Shown here in pieces: positions 16,823 through 27,776 of a DNA stretch of 64,000 bases (position 1 is the stretch's first letter; the number at the start of each line of letters is the position of its first letter). The stretch lies in NCBI GenBank assembly GCA_947475545.1, contig CANJLL010000007.1, forward strand, positions 1 to 64,000, given 5' to 3'. Source of the stretch: Chloroflexota bacterium. GTDB taxonomy: Bacteria; Chloroflexota; Limnocylindria; Limnocylindrales; CSP1-4. The notes under the pieces were generated by a model that worked only from the letters and a program-made list of their open reading frames with translations, was not told the DNA's origin and did not search any database. The position numbers and the translations under genes are program-made.

Positions 16823-18502
16823 TCAGGGGCCGGTGCAGGCCACCCGGAACGCGGTGAGCGCGCCGGCATCCGCGGGAAGCGGGATGGGGACGAGGCACGG
16901 GGTGGTCGAAGCCGCGGCCGGCCAGCCGCCGTCCTGGCCATCCACGGCCACCACGGTCGCGCCGTAGGCCCGGGCCAGCGACAGGATGCTCGCCCCATCC
17001 TCCGCCGGAAGCGTGACCGCGGGGTGGCCGGCCACCCGCCAGGCCCACGACGGGTGCGAGGCGATCACCACGGCGTCACCCAGGCCGGCTTCGGCCAGGC
17101 CCCGGGCCAGGGCGCCGTATCGAACGGGCACGTCGTTGGCCCAGGCGGCGTAGCCGGTGGACCCACTGGCGGTGGTGATCAAGAGCCCCGCCAGCGTGAC
17201 CACGCCAATGGCGGCTGGGATCGCCCGCACGACGGCGCCCCCCAGCCAGGGACCCGCCGCGATCCGGGTTCGACCCAGCCATGCGGCTCCACGGATCGCC
17301 GCGGAGGCGGCCCCGATCGCCAGCAGCGCCATCACCGGCGCCGAGCCGTGCAGGAACGTGCCGAACAGGGTCGCCACCGGGAAGACGAGGGTGTCGGCCG
17401 CCAGGATCGCCACCGTCACCGCGATGAGCAGGCGGAGGGGCCGGGCGCGCCAGAGCAGCACGATGCCCGCGATGCCCACCAGCGACCAGGGCAGCGCCGG
17501 GAACAGGAGGACCTCCACCAGGTTGTGCCAGACCGCCGTGACGCGCTGGTCCAGCAGCTGGCCGGGGCCCAGCGCGAGGTACTCCCCCAGCGTGGGCCGG
17601 GGGGCGGCCCAGCCGAAGATGTCGAGCGGGCTGGCGGACAGCGCGTTGGCCGCCGCTCCCGACGGCATGGGCGACCCGAAGACCAGCCACTGGCGCACGG
17701 CCCACGGGGCATAGGTGGCGGCCGCGACCAGGACGAGGAGGGCCGAGCGAGCCAGGGCGCGGACCCGTCCCCCTGGGGCGGGCGCCCGCGTTCGTGACTC
17801 CGGGGGCGCATCGCCCGCCCGCGCCACGATCAGGGCCGCCGCCGCCAGCACGAAGATCGCCTCGTTCCGGACCCAGAGGCCGGCCCCCAGCACCAGCCCG
17901 GCGAGCAGGAGGTCCCGCCCACGCCCGCGCTCCACCGCCCGCTCCACCGCCAGCACGCCGGCCAGCGTCGTGACCCCGAAGAGCGCCTGCGAATCCGAGC
18001 TGATGGAGCCAGTCACCAGCGGCAGGGAGACGGCGACGAGCCCGGCCGCCACCAGCGACAGCCGGTCGGCGACGCGCGGAGCCTCCCCCATCGCCGGCGC
18101 CGCCCGCCGCCCCAGGGAGGCGACCAGCGGCACGAGCGCCGCACCCGCCAGCGCGCCGGCCAGCCGCGAGGCCGTGTCGCCTCCAAGCCACGGCACGAAT
18201 GGCGCGGCGACCAGCGACGCCCCCGGCAGCCACACGTCGAAGGCCGGGCGCGGCAGCGCGAGCCCGTTGGAGACCGCGGGCACCAGGTAGCTCCAGGCGT
18301 ACGGGACCGTCAGCCCATGGCCGCGCGCCAGCTCCTCGGCGGCGGTCGCGTAGTAGGCCGCGTATTCCGGGACCATGGCGTGCTGCGCGAGCCCCGCGGC
18401 GAGGCGCAGGGTGAAGGCCAGCAACGTCAGCCCGGCCACCAACGCCCCGTACCGCGCCAGGGGCGCGGGAGTGGCGTCGGTCCCCGGATCGGGGGCCGTC
18501 AC
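16823..18502 (-). CDS. Membrane glycosyltransferase, PMT/GT39-like
   Basis: 559 residues with about ten to twelve hydrophobic segments (for example YGALVAGLTLLAFTLRLAAG, LLIAVTVAILAADTLVF). The N-terminal loop has the acidic/aromatic pattern of polyprenol-phosphate-dependent mannosyltransferases (AMVPEYAAYYATAAEELARG, FDVWLPGASLVAAPF), followed by WVRNEAIF. A non-membrane domain closes the protein. Likely transfers a sugar from a lipid carrier on the outer face of the membrane; the acceptor is unknown. GTG start. Confidence 0.75.
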   Translation of the reverse strand: MTAPDPGTDATPAPLARYGALVAGLTLLAFTLRLAAGLAQHAMVPEYAAYYATAAEELARGHGLTVPYAWSYLVPAVSNGLALPRPAFDVWLPGASLVAAPFVPWLGGDTASRLAGALAGAALVPLVASLGRRAAPAMGEAPRVADRLSLVAAGLVAVSLPLVTGSISSDSQALFGVTTLAGVLAVERAVERGRGRDLLLAGLVLGAGLWVRNEAIFVLAAAALIVARAGDAPPESRTRAPAPGGRVRALARSALLVLVAAATYAPWAVRQWLVFGSPMPSGAAANALSASPLDIFGWAAPRPTLGEYLALGPGQLLDQRVTAVWHNLVEVLLFPALPWSLVGIAGIVLLWRARPLRLLIAVTVAILAADTLVFPVATLFGTFLHGSAPVMALLAIGAASAAIRGAAWLGRTRIAAGPWLGGAVVRAIPAAIGVVTLAGLLITTASGSTGYAAWANDVPVRYGALARGLAEAGLGDAVVIASHPSWAWRVAGHPAVTLPAEDGASILSLARAYGATVVAVDGQDGGWPAAASTTPCLVPIPLPADAGALTAFRVACTGP

Positions 18503-18553
18503 GGCCGCGCGCGCGACGGGAGCGCGGACCGGGCGTGGCCCCTCACGCGGCCG

Positions 18554-19228
18554 TCAACGCGGCGTCACCGTTCGATCCGGATCCGCCTTCCAGGCGACGT
18601 ACGAGTAGGCGAACAGGCCCACGATGACCGCCGCCATCCCGCCCAGCATGATCGCCAGCATCACCTCACCACCCAGGCGGGCCAGCGCCGCGACCAGGAG
18701 CGCCAGGCCCAGCACGACGAAGAGCCGGCCGCCCAGCCGGTGCGTGGCGGTCCACGATCGCTCGCTGGTCAGCGTCCAGGGCGTCCGGATCCCCATCAGG
18801 TAGTTGCTCCGCGTCCTGGGCAGCGCGAACCCGATCAGGACCCACATCAGCCCGATGCCGCCGATCACGGCCTGGCCCACGTCCAGCCCGGCCCCCAGCG
18901 CCACCGCCACGGAGACCGCGTGGAGCCCGCCCATGAGCGTGATGGCCGCGGCCCAGATCAGGCCATAGGCGGTGCGCGACTGCTCCAGGTTGGCGCGCCG
19001 CGGCTCGAGCGACGGGATCGCGGCGAACACGCCCGAGATCAGGAGCGCCAGGCCGGGGACCAGCAGCAGCCCCAGCTCCTTTGGGGCAAAGCCGTTCGCC
19101 TTGCCGTCCATGCCCCAGTGGATGGGGATGTCGCCCCCGGCCGGGAGCCGGACCCAGGCCCAGGCGGAGACCACGAGCATGGCCGCGACCACGGCGACGC
19201 TGTAGAGCAGGAACGGACGACGGCTCAT
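18554..19228 (-). CDS. SdpI-like membrane protein (DUF1648 plus SdpI domain)
   Basis: 224 residues, six predicted membrane helices. DUF1648 is recognisable by LPAGGDIPIHWGMDGKANGF near the start. The SdpI domain is recognisable by YLMGIRTPWTLTSERSWTATH with its conserved R-TPW-L and W---H. SdpI of Bacillus protects against the SdpC toxin and signals to a repressor. No sdpC or autorepressor gene lies beside this copy, so a general membrane role is as likely as immunity. Confidence 0.88.
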   Translation of the reverse strand: MSRRPFLLYSVAVVAAMLVVSAWAWVRLPAGGDIPIHWGMDGKANGFAPKELGLLLVPGLALLISGVFAAIPSLEPRRANLEQSRTAYGLIWAAAITLMGGLHAVSVAVALGAGLDVGQAVIGGIGLMWVLIGFALPRTRSNYLMGIRTPWTLTSERSWTATHRLGGRLFVVLGLALLVAALARLGGEVMLAIMLGGMAAVIVGLFAYSYVAWKADPDRTVTPR

Positions 19229-19354
19229 CGGAGACCCCCGATCGTCAGCGGACAGGCCGGGGCGGCGCCGATTGGCCCGCCCGGGTCCCCATCACGGCCG
19301 CATCGTAGGCCTCGGGCCGCGCCGCTGCCAAGGGTCCCTCGGCCTCTCCGCGCC

Positions 19355-20794
19355 CTACCAGGACGTGGGCTGGGGCCGTCCCTCCTCGTAGCCGGCGGCG
19401 CTCTGGATCCCCACGATGGCGCGCTCGTGGAACTCCGGGATGGTGGCCGCGCCGGCGTAGGTGCACGACGACTGCACCCCGGCGACCACCTGGTCCAGGA
19501 TGTCCTCCACCCCCGGCCGCTCGGCGTCCAGGTACATCCGGGAGGTGCTGATCCCCTCCTCGAAGAGCTCCTTGCGCGCGCGCTCGAACGGCGTCTCGGT
19601 GCGCGTCCGGTTGCGCACCGCCCGGTTGGACGCCATGCCAAAGCTCTCCTTGTAGAGGCGTCCATCCCGGTCGCGCTGCGTATCCGCGGCGCTCTCGTAG
19701 GTGCCGGCCAGCCAGGAGCCGAACATGACCGACGCGGCACCCGCGGCCAGCGCGAGCGCGACGTCGCGCGGGTAGCGCACGCCGCCGTCGGCCCAGATGT
19801 GCTTGCCGTGCCGGGCAGCCTCGGCCGCGCATTCCATGGCCGCGGAGAACTGGGGCCGCCCGACGCCGGTCATCATCCGGGTCGTGCACATCGCGCCGGG
19901 GCCGATGCCCACCTTGACGATGTCGGCGCCGGCGGCGATCAGGTCCCGCGCCCCGTCCGGCGTGGCCACGTTGCCGGCGACCACCGGCAGGGAGCCCACG
20001 GCGGCCCTGACGGATTCGATCGCGCGCAGCATCCTGACCTGGTGTCCGTGGGCGGTGTCCACGACGATGACATCGGCTCCCATCTCGACGAGCGCGGCGG
20101 CGCGCGCCGCCGGGTTCCCGTTGATCCCGACCGCGACCGCGCTCATCAGCTCGCCGCGGGCGTTGAGCGCCGGGCGGTAGATCGTGGAGCGGAGTGCGCC
20201 TCGCCGGGTGACCACGCCCATCAGCCGCCCGTCACCGTCGATCACCGGCGCCGCGCTGACCCGGTGCTCGTTCAACAGCTCGAAGATCTCCTTCAGGCCG
20301 GCCGTGGAGTCCACGAGGATCAGGTCGCGCTTCATCACGTTCTGGAGCTGCGTGAACCGGTCGAACCCGGCGGCGTCGCGCTCCGCGAAGATGCCGATCG
20401 GCCGCTGGTCCTCGTCCACGACCACCAGCACGCCGTGCGCCCGCTTGTGGATCAGGTTGAGCGCCGCGCCCACGGTCTCCGTGGGGCCCAGGGTGATGGC
20501 CGTCTCGTAGACCGGGTGGCGGGTCTTCTGGTAGCGCAGGTTGTCGCGGATGACATCGAGGGGGATGTCCTGCGGCAGCACCGTGAGCCCGCCGCGGCGC
20601 GCGACGGTCTCGGCCATGCGCCGGCCGGCCACCGCGGTCATGTTGGCCACCACCACGGGGATGGTCGTGCCGAGGCGGTCCGGGGTCGTGAGATCCACGT
20701 CGAGCCGCGAGGGGACGGCGGACAGGCTGGGCACCATGAACACGTCGGAGTAGGTCAGGTCATACGGCGGAACGACGTCGTGGATGAAGCGCAT
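19355..20794 (-). CDS. guaB1: GuaB1-family IMP dehydrogenase-related protein (GMP reductase)
   Basis: 479 residues, the family's usual length. Start at 20794 ([19 protein letters not shown]). Two CBS domains (about 95-215) interrupt the TIM barrel. The active loop [18 protein letters not shown] holds the catalytic Cys. [16 protein letters not shown] and [11 protein letters not shown] bind the phosphate. GuaB1 of mycobacteria reduces GMP to IMP rather than oxidising IMP, so the expected role is purine salvage. Regulation through the CBS pair by nucleotides is likely by analogy. It lies downstream of the cytochrome cluster on the same strand, but an 80-base gap argues for its own ribosome-loading site. 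Confidence 0.92.
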   Translation of the reverse strand: MRFIHDVVPPYDLTYSDVFMVPSLSAVPSRLDVDLTTPDRLGTTIPVVVANMTAVAGRRMAETVARRGGLTVLPQDIPLDVIRDNLRYQKTRHPVYETAITLGPTETVGAALNLIHKRAHGVLVVVDEDQRPIGIFAERDAAGFDRFTQLQNVMKRDLILVDSTAGLKEIFELLNEHRVSAAPVIDGDGRLMGVVTRRGALRSTIYRPALNARGELMSAVAVGINGNPAARAAALVEMGADVIVVDTAHGHQVRMLRAIESVRAAVGSLPVVAGNVATPDGARDLIAAGADIVKVGIGPGAMCTTRMMTGVGRPQFSAAMECAAEAARHGKHIWADGGVRYPRDVALALAAGAASVMFGSWLAGTYESAADTQRDRDGRLYKESFGMASNRAVRNRTRTETPFERARKELFEEGISTSRMYLDAERPGVEDILDQVVAGVQSSCTYAGAATIPEFHERAIVGIQSAAGYEEGRPQPTSW

Positions 20795-20874
20795 GGCTGG
20801 GGGCTTGCCTCGTTGTCTCGATATGAGCGCCCACAGGATACGGGCACGCCGCCCAACGGCCCGGGCCCCGCCTG

Positions 20875-22216
20875 TCAGTCCCCTCGGCCGGTCGGATGAC
20901 AGGCCACGCAGGTGGTCTGCGTGAAGTTGGTCAACCTCCTGTGGCGCGTCGCCATCGACGAGGCCGAGTGGCACTGGGCACAGGAGTAGCCGGCCCACGT
21001 CGACGGGTGGCACGCCGAACACGACCCGGCGGCACGCCCGTGGTTGATCGGGAACCTGTGGGACAGGCCGAACGTTGCCGGCTTCCAGGCCGTGGTCCCG
21101 TGACACGAGGCGCAGGTGTTGGCGATGGCCCCTGCGTGGGATGCCGGCTTGGCATGACAGGTGACGCAGGTGCTCGACGCGGCCAGCGTGGCGTGGTCGA
21201 AGGTGGCGCCGCTCCAGCCGTTTGCGGTGTGACAGGCGCCACAGTCGCCGGCGAACTTCCCGGCGTGCGGGTCGGCCGCGGCATGGCAGCTGCGGCAGGT
21301 CGTGCCAATCCCCGTCCAGCGCTGGGCGACGTGGCAGGCCTCGCACTGCACGCTGACGTGCTTGCCGACGAGGGGGAACCTGGTCCGGCCGTGATCGATG
21401 GTGGTGCGCGCCCAGCCGCTGGTGCTGTGGCAGGTCCCGCGCTGGGTCCCCAGCCGCCCCTCGTGGATGTCCTTTGCCGCGTGGCAACCCACGCACTCGG
21501 TCGACGTCGCGCGCAGGGACACGCGGGTTGACGATCCGCGATGGCAGGCGATGCAGGCCACCTGCGCGTGCCCTTCAACGAGCGGATAGGTGGCGTGGGC
21601 ATACGCCTTCCCGTAGGTGTCGACGCCGTCGTGGCAGGCCCGGCAGTCCGTTCCGAAGGCCTCCTGGTGCTGCGTCATGAACGGCGCATCAAGCGACTGG
21701 TGGCAGGTTGCGCAGGTGGACGCGGCGTACGACGCCGGCGCGCCGGGGTGGCACTCTCGGCAGCCCACGCTGGCGCCCCGGCCCATCACCGTGTGGACGG
21801 CCAGCGAGAACCCCGTCTGCTCGTGGGGGAAAGACGCGCGGCTCGGCGAGGGTGAGCGACGCCGCCAGGCCGCGATGGTCCGTGTGGCAGTCGCGACAAT
21901 TGGCCGTCGTCGCGAGCAGGCGGGCGTGCAGGCCCGACTCGGATTGGATGTCCTGCCGGACCTGCGCGTGGCAGACCAGGCACCGGTCGCCCATGCGCTC
22001 GCTGGACAGCACGGCCGGGTGGCAGGCGTCGCACCGGGCTCCGAGGTCGGCATGGGAGGTCGCGCCCTCAAGCGGGCCGCTGTGCGTGACGCCGCTCAGC
22101 TGGCCCGGGCTGAAGATGCCGTTCCCCGTGGCCGCGGCGACGGCCAGCACCGCGAGCGCCACCACGAAGGCGGCCGCGAGCCCGGCGAAGGTCATGCAGC
22201 CGAGGGGCTTGCTCAT
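20875..22216 (-). pseudogene. Multiheme c-type cytochrome (16 CxxCH), one frameshift
   Basis: ATG 22216 follows GGGGGAGG. Residues 1-30 are a signal anchor (MTFAGLAAAFVVALAVLAVA). Three CxxCH motifs lie in the first frame (CDACH, CLVCH, CRDCH). After AEPR a one-base loss near 21840 moves to the frame FPHEQTGFSLAVHTVMGRGA, which holds thirteen more (CRECH, CATCH, CRACH, CIACH, CVGCH, CEACH, CRSCH, CGACH, CVTCH, CASCH, CSACH, CAQCH, CVACH). Total length about 446 residues and 16 hemes, cytochrome c3/c7-like. It would act outside the membrane as an electron conduit, receiving electrons from the b-type cytochrome encoded just upstream. One GTCHS site looks like a degraded seventeenth motif. Confidence 0.85.
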
Positions 22217-22231
22217 CGGGCCTCCCCCGGC

Positions 22232-22879
22232 TCAGCGGAGCAACGTGGCATAGAAGACCGCCGCCCCGATGTGCGCGAAGGCCATGACGAACAGCGCCAT
22301 CCCCAGCGGGACGTGGATCGCGTGCCAGGTCGCCAGCAACCGGCGTGCCCGTCGGAGCGTCGCCAGCTGGCGCTCGAGGTCGTCGAGGCGGCGCGCTGCG
22401 ACCTGCTCCCGGCTCCGGGCCGCCGCGGGAGCCACTGCCCCATCCGCCGGCGAGGCGTTCAACACGCCGCGTCGCACGGCCTCCAGCTCCACCATGAGGT
22501 CCTGTGCCTCGATCAGCACCCCGTCCGCGGTGCGTGGCACGGCCGTGTAGATGTACCTCCCGATGAACCCGCTGACGACGACCACGACCGTCATGAGGGT
22601 CAGCCAACCCGCCAGCCCATTGAAGTTCCACGCCGAGTGGACGACGACGAGCCAGGACCCCACGATCCCCGTCCAGATATGGAACTGCAGCCAGGCGCGC
22701 ATCCTTCCGCGCGGTCGGCGGGTCGCCCGCTTGCGCAGGGAGTACAGGGTCTCGGTCATCAGTATCATCGCGAACCCGACGATCCCCAGGGCGTGGCCCA
22801 GGAGGCCGCTCGCCGCCGGAACGGCCACGGCGGCGACATAGCCGGCGTACAGCCCCGTCACGACGACGATCGCGAGCAT
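22232..22879 (-). CDS. Membrane b-type cytochrome-like protein
   Basis: 215 residues with about five membrane helices. Histidines lie in positions suited to heme b: GHALGIVGF, LQFHIWTGI, VVHSAWNF, WHAIHVPLGMALF and FAHIGAAVFY. A charged loop rich in Arg/Glu separates helices 4 and 5. It is probably the quinol-side partner of the multiheme cytochrome 15 bases downstream. Start: ATG 22879 with AAGGAG 12 bases upstream; a TTG at 22909 is possible. That Shine-Dalgarno overlaps the stop of the flavoprotein remnant, so all three genes were one operon. Confidence 0.78.
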   Translation of the reverse strand: MLAIVVVTGLYAGYVAAVAVPAASGLLGHALGIVGFAMILMTETLYSLRKRATRRPRGRMRAWLQFHIWTGIVGSWLVVVHSAWNFNGLAGWLTLMTVVVVVSGFIGRYIYTAVPRTADGVLIEAQDLMVELEAVRRGVLNASPADGAVAPAAARSREQVAARRLDDLERQLATLRRARRLLATWHAIHVPLGMALFVMAFAHIGAAVFYATLLR

Positions 22880-22895
22880 GGCCAGCCGGAGCTCC

Positions 22896-23848
22896 TTAGG
22901 CAGCCCCAAGGGGCACCGTCCGCTCGATGAGAGCCTGGAGCGCCTTGCGGACCTCGATCGGCCCCTGGCTCAGTCGGTCGCGCACCCAACGGATGTCGAC
23001 CCGCTCCCGGATCAAATGCTGCAACGGGCGCGAGAGCGCCTGGTCGCCCATGACCACCGCGCCCACCAGTCGATCCGGACCCAGCACGAGGCGCAGGTGG
23101 TTGGCCTCCCCGTCCGAGACGACGGCGAAGGCATCCGCGTGCTCTCGCCAGGCGTTGCTGTCGCCGCGACCCAGCGTCACGAGGTCCACATCGCGTGCGC
23201 CGGTGCCGCCGGCGCCGATCAGTGTCGTGGTGACTCCGCCGATCCTGGTCACGTTGAATGGCGCCGGGCGGCGATACGGTCGGCCGACGCCGCACATCTG
23301 CTCCCCCGCGGCTCGCCCATGGTCCAGCGCGGCGGACCACAGGCTGTCGATCCCGGGCTTGCCCGTCTCGGGATCGAGCACCTCGGCGTCATCGCCGGCG
23401 GCGAAGATGTCACGGTCGGTGGTCTGGAACGTGGCATCGGCCCAGATGCCGCGACCGGTCTGCAGGCCCGCAAGGTGCGCGAGCTCCAGGCGAGGCTGGG
23501 TGCCGATGGCCACGGCCAGGATGTCGCAGGCAAGCGTGGACCCGTCGCGTGTCTCGACCGCGGCGACCCGGCCCTTCCGCCCGATGACGCCGGCTGCTCC
23601 ACGCCGCGGTGGATCCGGATCCCTTCCTCGGCGAGCCGCCCCTCGACCAGGGCCGATTCGTGCGGATCCAGGACGCTCCCCCAGTAGCGGCCGCCGCGCA
23701 TCAGGTAGTGCGTCTCGACGCCATTCGCCGCCAGGCCCTCGGCGACGATCGCGGCCGACACCAGCGCCCGCCGCTTCAGCCTGTCCCGTTGGAGCAAGTC
23801 CACGCGAACCGGTACTCCTTCTGGCGATCCCGGGCTTCGGTCGTGCAC
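22896..23848 (-). pseudogene. FAD/NAD(P)-dependent oxidoreductase, 5'-truncated and frameshifted
   Basis: The second half of a pyridine-nucleotide-disulfide type oxidoreductase. It has an NAD-domain strand (RALVSAAIVAEGLAANGVE), HYLMRGGRYWGSVLDPHE and, after a one-base loss near 23595, VAIGTQPRLEL, DIFAAGDDAEV and HGRAAGEQM. The first about 130 residues, including the N-terminal FAD dinucleotide motif, are missing: bases upstream belong to the argG promoter side. The NAD motif is also degenerate (VSAAIVA where the family has VGGGIVA). Truncation, frameshift and lost glycines together make real decay more likely than sequencing error. It overlaps the Shine-Dalgarno of the b-type cytochrome gene. 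Confidence 0.72.
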
Positions 23849-24031
23849 GTTCGACCTGACTGGAGGCTACGCTCGCACCGGGGGCCGCGGCGCCTCCCGA
23901 GCGCGGGCGCGGGCGCCCAGCAACCGATATGGGCCCGTCCACCGATACGGGCCCGTCCCCTGGGCAGCGTCCTTGCTGTAGCCTGACGGCCGGTCACACG
24001 ACATCGCCCAATCCCCGCTGCAAGGACCTGA

Positions 24032-25390
<1,359 letters not shown>

Positions 25391-25512
25391 GGCCCGGCAG
25401 CGGCGTTCGCCGCGACGACGGCGACAGGGGGCGGAGGCGCGGCATGTCGCGGAGGCACCCCCGGGTCGCCGCCAAAGCCGACGCGCGCCATCGGCCCGAT
25501 GGCGCGCCGCGC
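25391..25512. other. Convergent intergenic gap argG / arsR
   Basis: About 120 bases between converging genes. It is GC-rich with short inverted runs (GGCGGAGGCGCGGCATGTCGCGGAGG). I see no clear terminator with a T-tract. Confidence 0.4.
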
Positions 25513-25842
25513 TCAGGCCTGGGCGTTGAGCACCGGCAAGCCGCGGGCGGGCGGCGGCGCCAGCGCGGGCGCCAGCTCGCCCGCGATCGCGCGGAAGCGG
25601 GCCGCCGCCTCGGCATTGAGCCAGTACCACACGAACGACGCGCGGCGCTCCGAGCGGACCCAGCCGGTCTCGCGGAGCACCTTGAGGTGGTGGCTGATGG
25701 TGGGTTGCGCCACCGCGCAGCAGGCGGTGAAGTCGCAGGCGCAGACCCCGTCGCCGCCGGCCAGCTGGCGCAGAATCGCCAGGCGGGTGGGATCCGCGGC
25801 CCCGTGGAACAGGAGGGCGTCGGGGTCGGTCATGCGCTTCAT
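25513..25842 (-). CDS. arsR: ArsR-family arsenic-responsive repressor
   Basis: 109 residues from ATG 25842. Winged-helix core with ADPTRLAILRQLAG and the recognition helix AQPTISHHLKVLRETGWV. Metal-binding candidates are CAC and CC in GDGVCACDFTACCAVAQ, close to the N-terminal side of the recognition helix as in ArsR types that bind As(III). Its promoter runs away from arsM. A TTGACG/TACCAT pair with 17-base spacing places transcription start within a few bases of ATG 25842, so the mRNA may be leaderless; this is why I prefer this start to the longer frame from 25878. It should repress itself and arsM-arsN2. Confidence 0.87.
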   Translation of the reverse strand: MKRMTDPDALLFHGAADPTRLAILRQLAGGDGVCACDFTACCAVAQPTISHHLKVLRETGWVRSERRASFVWYWLNAEAAARFRAIAGELAPALAPPPARGLPVLNAQA

Positions 25843-25849
25843 GGGCCGG

Positions 25850-25887
25850 ATGGTATTGACAATCACCGATATCGTCAAGTATCAATA
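25850..25887. promoter_or_regulatory. Divergent ars promoters and candidate ArsR operator
   Basis: Towards arsM: TTGACA (25856-25861), 18 bases, TATCAA (25880-25885). Towards arsR: TTGACG (complement of 25873-25878), 17 bases, TACCAT (complement of 25850-25855). Between them lies the inverted pair TTGAC (25856-25860) / GTCAA (25874-25878), the outer pair TATTGA (25854) / TCAATA (25882), and CGATATCG at 25867-25874. The symmetric AT-rich site covering both promoters fits an ArsR operator. Confidence 0.6.
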
Positions 25888-25943
25888 CGACATCAGGCCG
25901 CGAACCCCGGGACGGGCGCGACCCCGTGTGAGGAACCCGCCAC

Positions 25944-26842
<899 letters not shown>

Positions 26843-26852
<10 letters not shown>

Positions 26853-27439
26853 TCGCCGTCGAGCGGGCCCGGCCCGCCGACCTGCCCCGCATCCGGGCGC
26901 TGCTGGAGGCGGCCGGCCTGCCGCTCGACGGCGCCGATCAGGCCTTCGAAACCGGCGTGGTGGCCCGCGTGGGCGACGAGGTCGTCGGGGCGGCCGCGGT
27001 CGAGCCGTTCGGCCCAGCCGGGCTCCTTCGGTCGGTCGTGGTGGCGGCGGACCACCGGGACGCCGGCATCGGTCGGCGGCTGGTCGCCGCGGCGGAGGGG
27101 CTGGCACGGGAGAGCGGCATCCGCGACCTCGACCTGCCCACGGAGACGGCGATCGACTGGTTCCCCCGCCTCGGGTACCAGGTCATCCCCCGCGACGCGG
27201 CGGCTGCGGCCGTGGGCCAGTCGATCGAGTTCACCGCGGCCTGCGCGACCGCCGCCGTGGCGATGCGCCGCGCTCCGGGCTGCGGGGTCGACCTGGCCCG
27301 CAAGCGTGGCGCCCCACCGAGCGCTAGCCGCCCAGGATCAAATCGAGCGCGTGGCCCACGTTCGGCAGCCGCTCGCCGGCGCGCCGAAGACGGCCCGTCC
27401 CGGGCTGCGTCACCTGCCACCCACTACCTGCCGTCGTGA
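26843..27439 (+). CDS. arsN2: ArsN2-like GNAT acetyltransferase
   Basis: 198 residues. GNAT core ERARPADLPRIRALLEAAGLP, LRSVVVAADHRDAGIGRRLV (acetyl-CoA loop), LPTETAIDWFPRLGY and VGQSIEFTAACATAAVAMRR, the signature end of ArsN2. ArsN2 proteins occur in ars operons and are thought to acetylate organoarsenicals or related compounds, but the substrate is not proven. ATG 26843 overlaps the arsM stop; GGCGAGGA is upstream. The last about 45 residues (Arg/Ser/Pro rich) exceed the family length and may be unconserved read-through. Confidence 0.78.
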
Positions 27440-27441
27440 CT

Positions 27442-27503
27442 CAAGGTGCCTTGCGTCTTGGCCACAAGGCTTGTTGACAGGTCGGCCAAGGGCGGACTAC
27501 AGT
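27442..27503 (+). promoter_or_regulatory. Strong sigma-70-like promoter with adjacent hairpin
   Basis: A perfect TTGACA (27474-27479), 18 bases, then TACAGT (27498-27503). Just upstream is the palindrome CAAGGTGCCTTG (27442-27453), two bases after the arsN2 stop. It would start transcription near 27510, leading to the small frame at 27572. Confidence 0.55.
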
Positions 27504-27571
27504 TCCCTCGAACCGGCGTCCCGTCGAAGGAATGGCCTTCGCCACGGCGCAGCGTCTCGAGGCCTGGTGCC

Positions 27572-27769
27572 ATGACCAACCTGCTCGCCAGCACGACCAT
27601 CACCCAGTCGGCAACCCGGCGCCAGCCGGACCTGCACTTCTGGTCGCACCGCCCGCTGAGCTTCACCCGCCGGATGCGACAGCCGGCCTATCCCCGCCTC
27701 AGCCGGGTGGCCGCCACGCCCGCCGTGCAGCGCAGCCTCCTGGGCCGGCTCGCCTCGCTCCTCGGCTAG
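27572..27769 (+). CDS. Candidate small basic protein (65 aa)
   Basis: MTNLLASTTITQSATRRQPD then an Arg/Pro-rich region and LLGRLASLLG at the end. No family recognised. Support is indirect: a near-consensus promoter ends about 70 bases upstream and the frame fills the gap before the convergent Fic gene. There is no strong Shine-Dalgarno. It could equally be an untranslated RNA region. Confidence 0.4.
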   Translation: MTNLLASTTITQSATRRQPDLHFWSHRPLSFTRRMRQPAYPRLSRVAATPAVQRSLLGRLASLLG

Positions 27770-27776
27770 GCTGGCG

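Noticed and set aside
18554-19228. SdpI-like gene as part of a toxin-immunity system
   Set aside because: No sdpC-like toxin or partner repressor lies nearby; many SdpI-fold proteins have no toxin partner.
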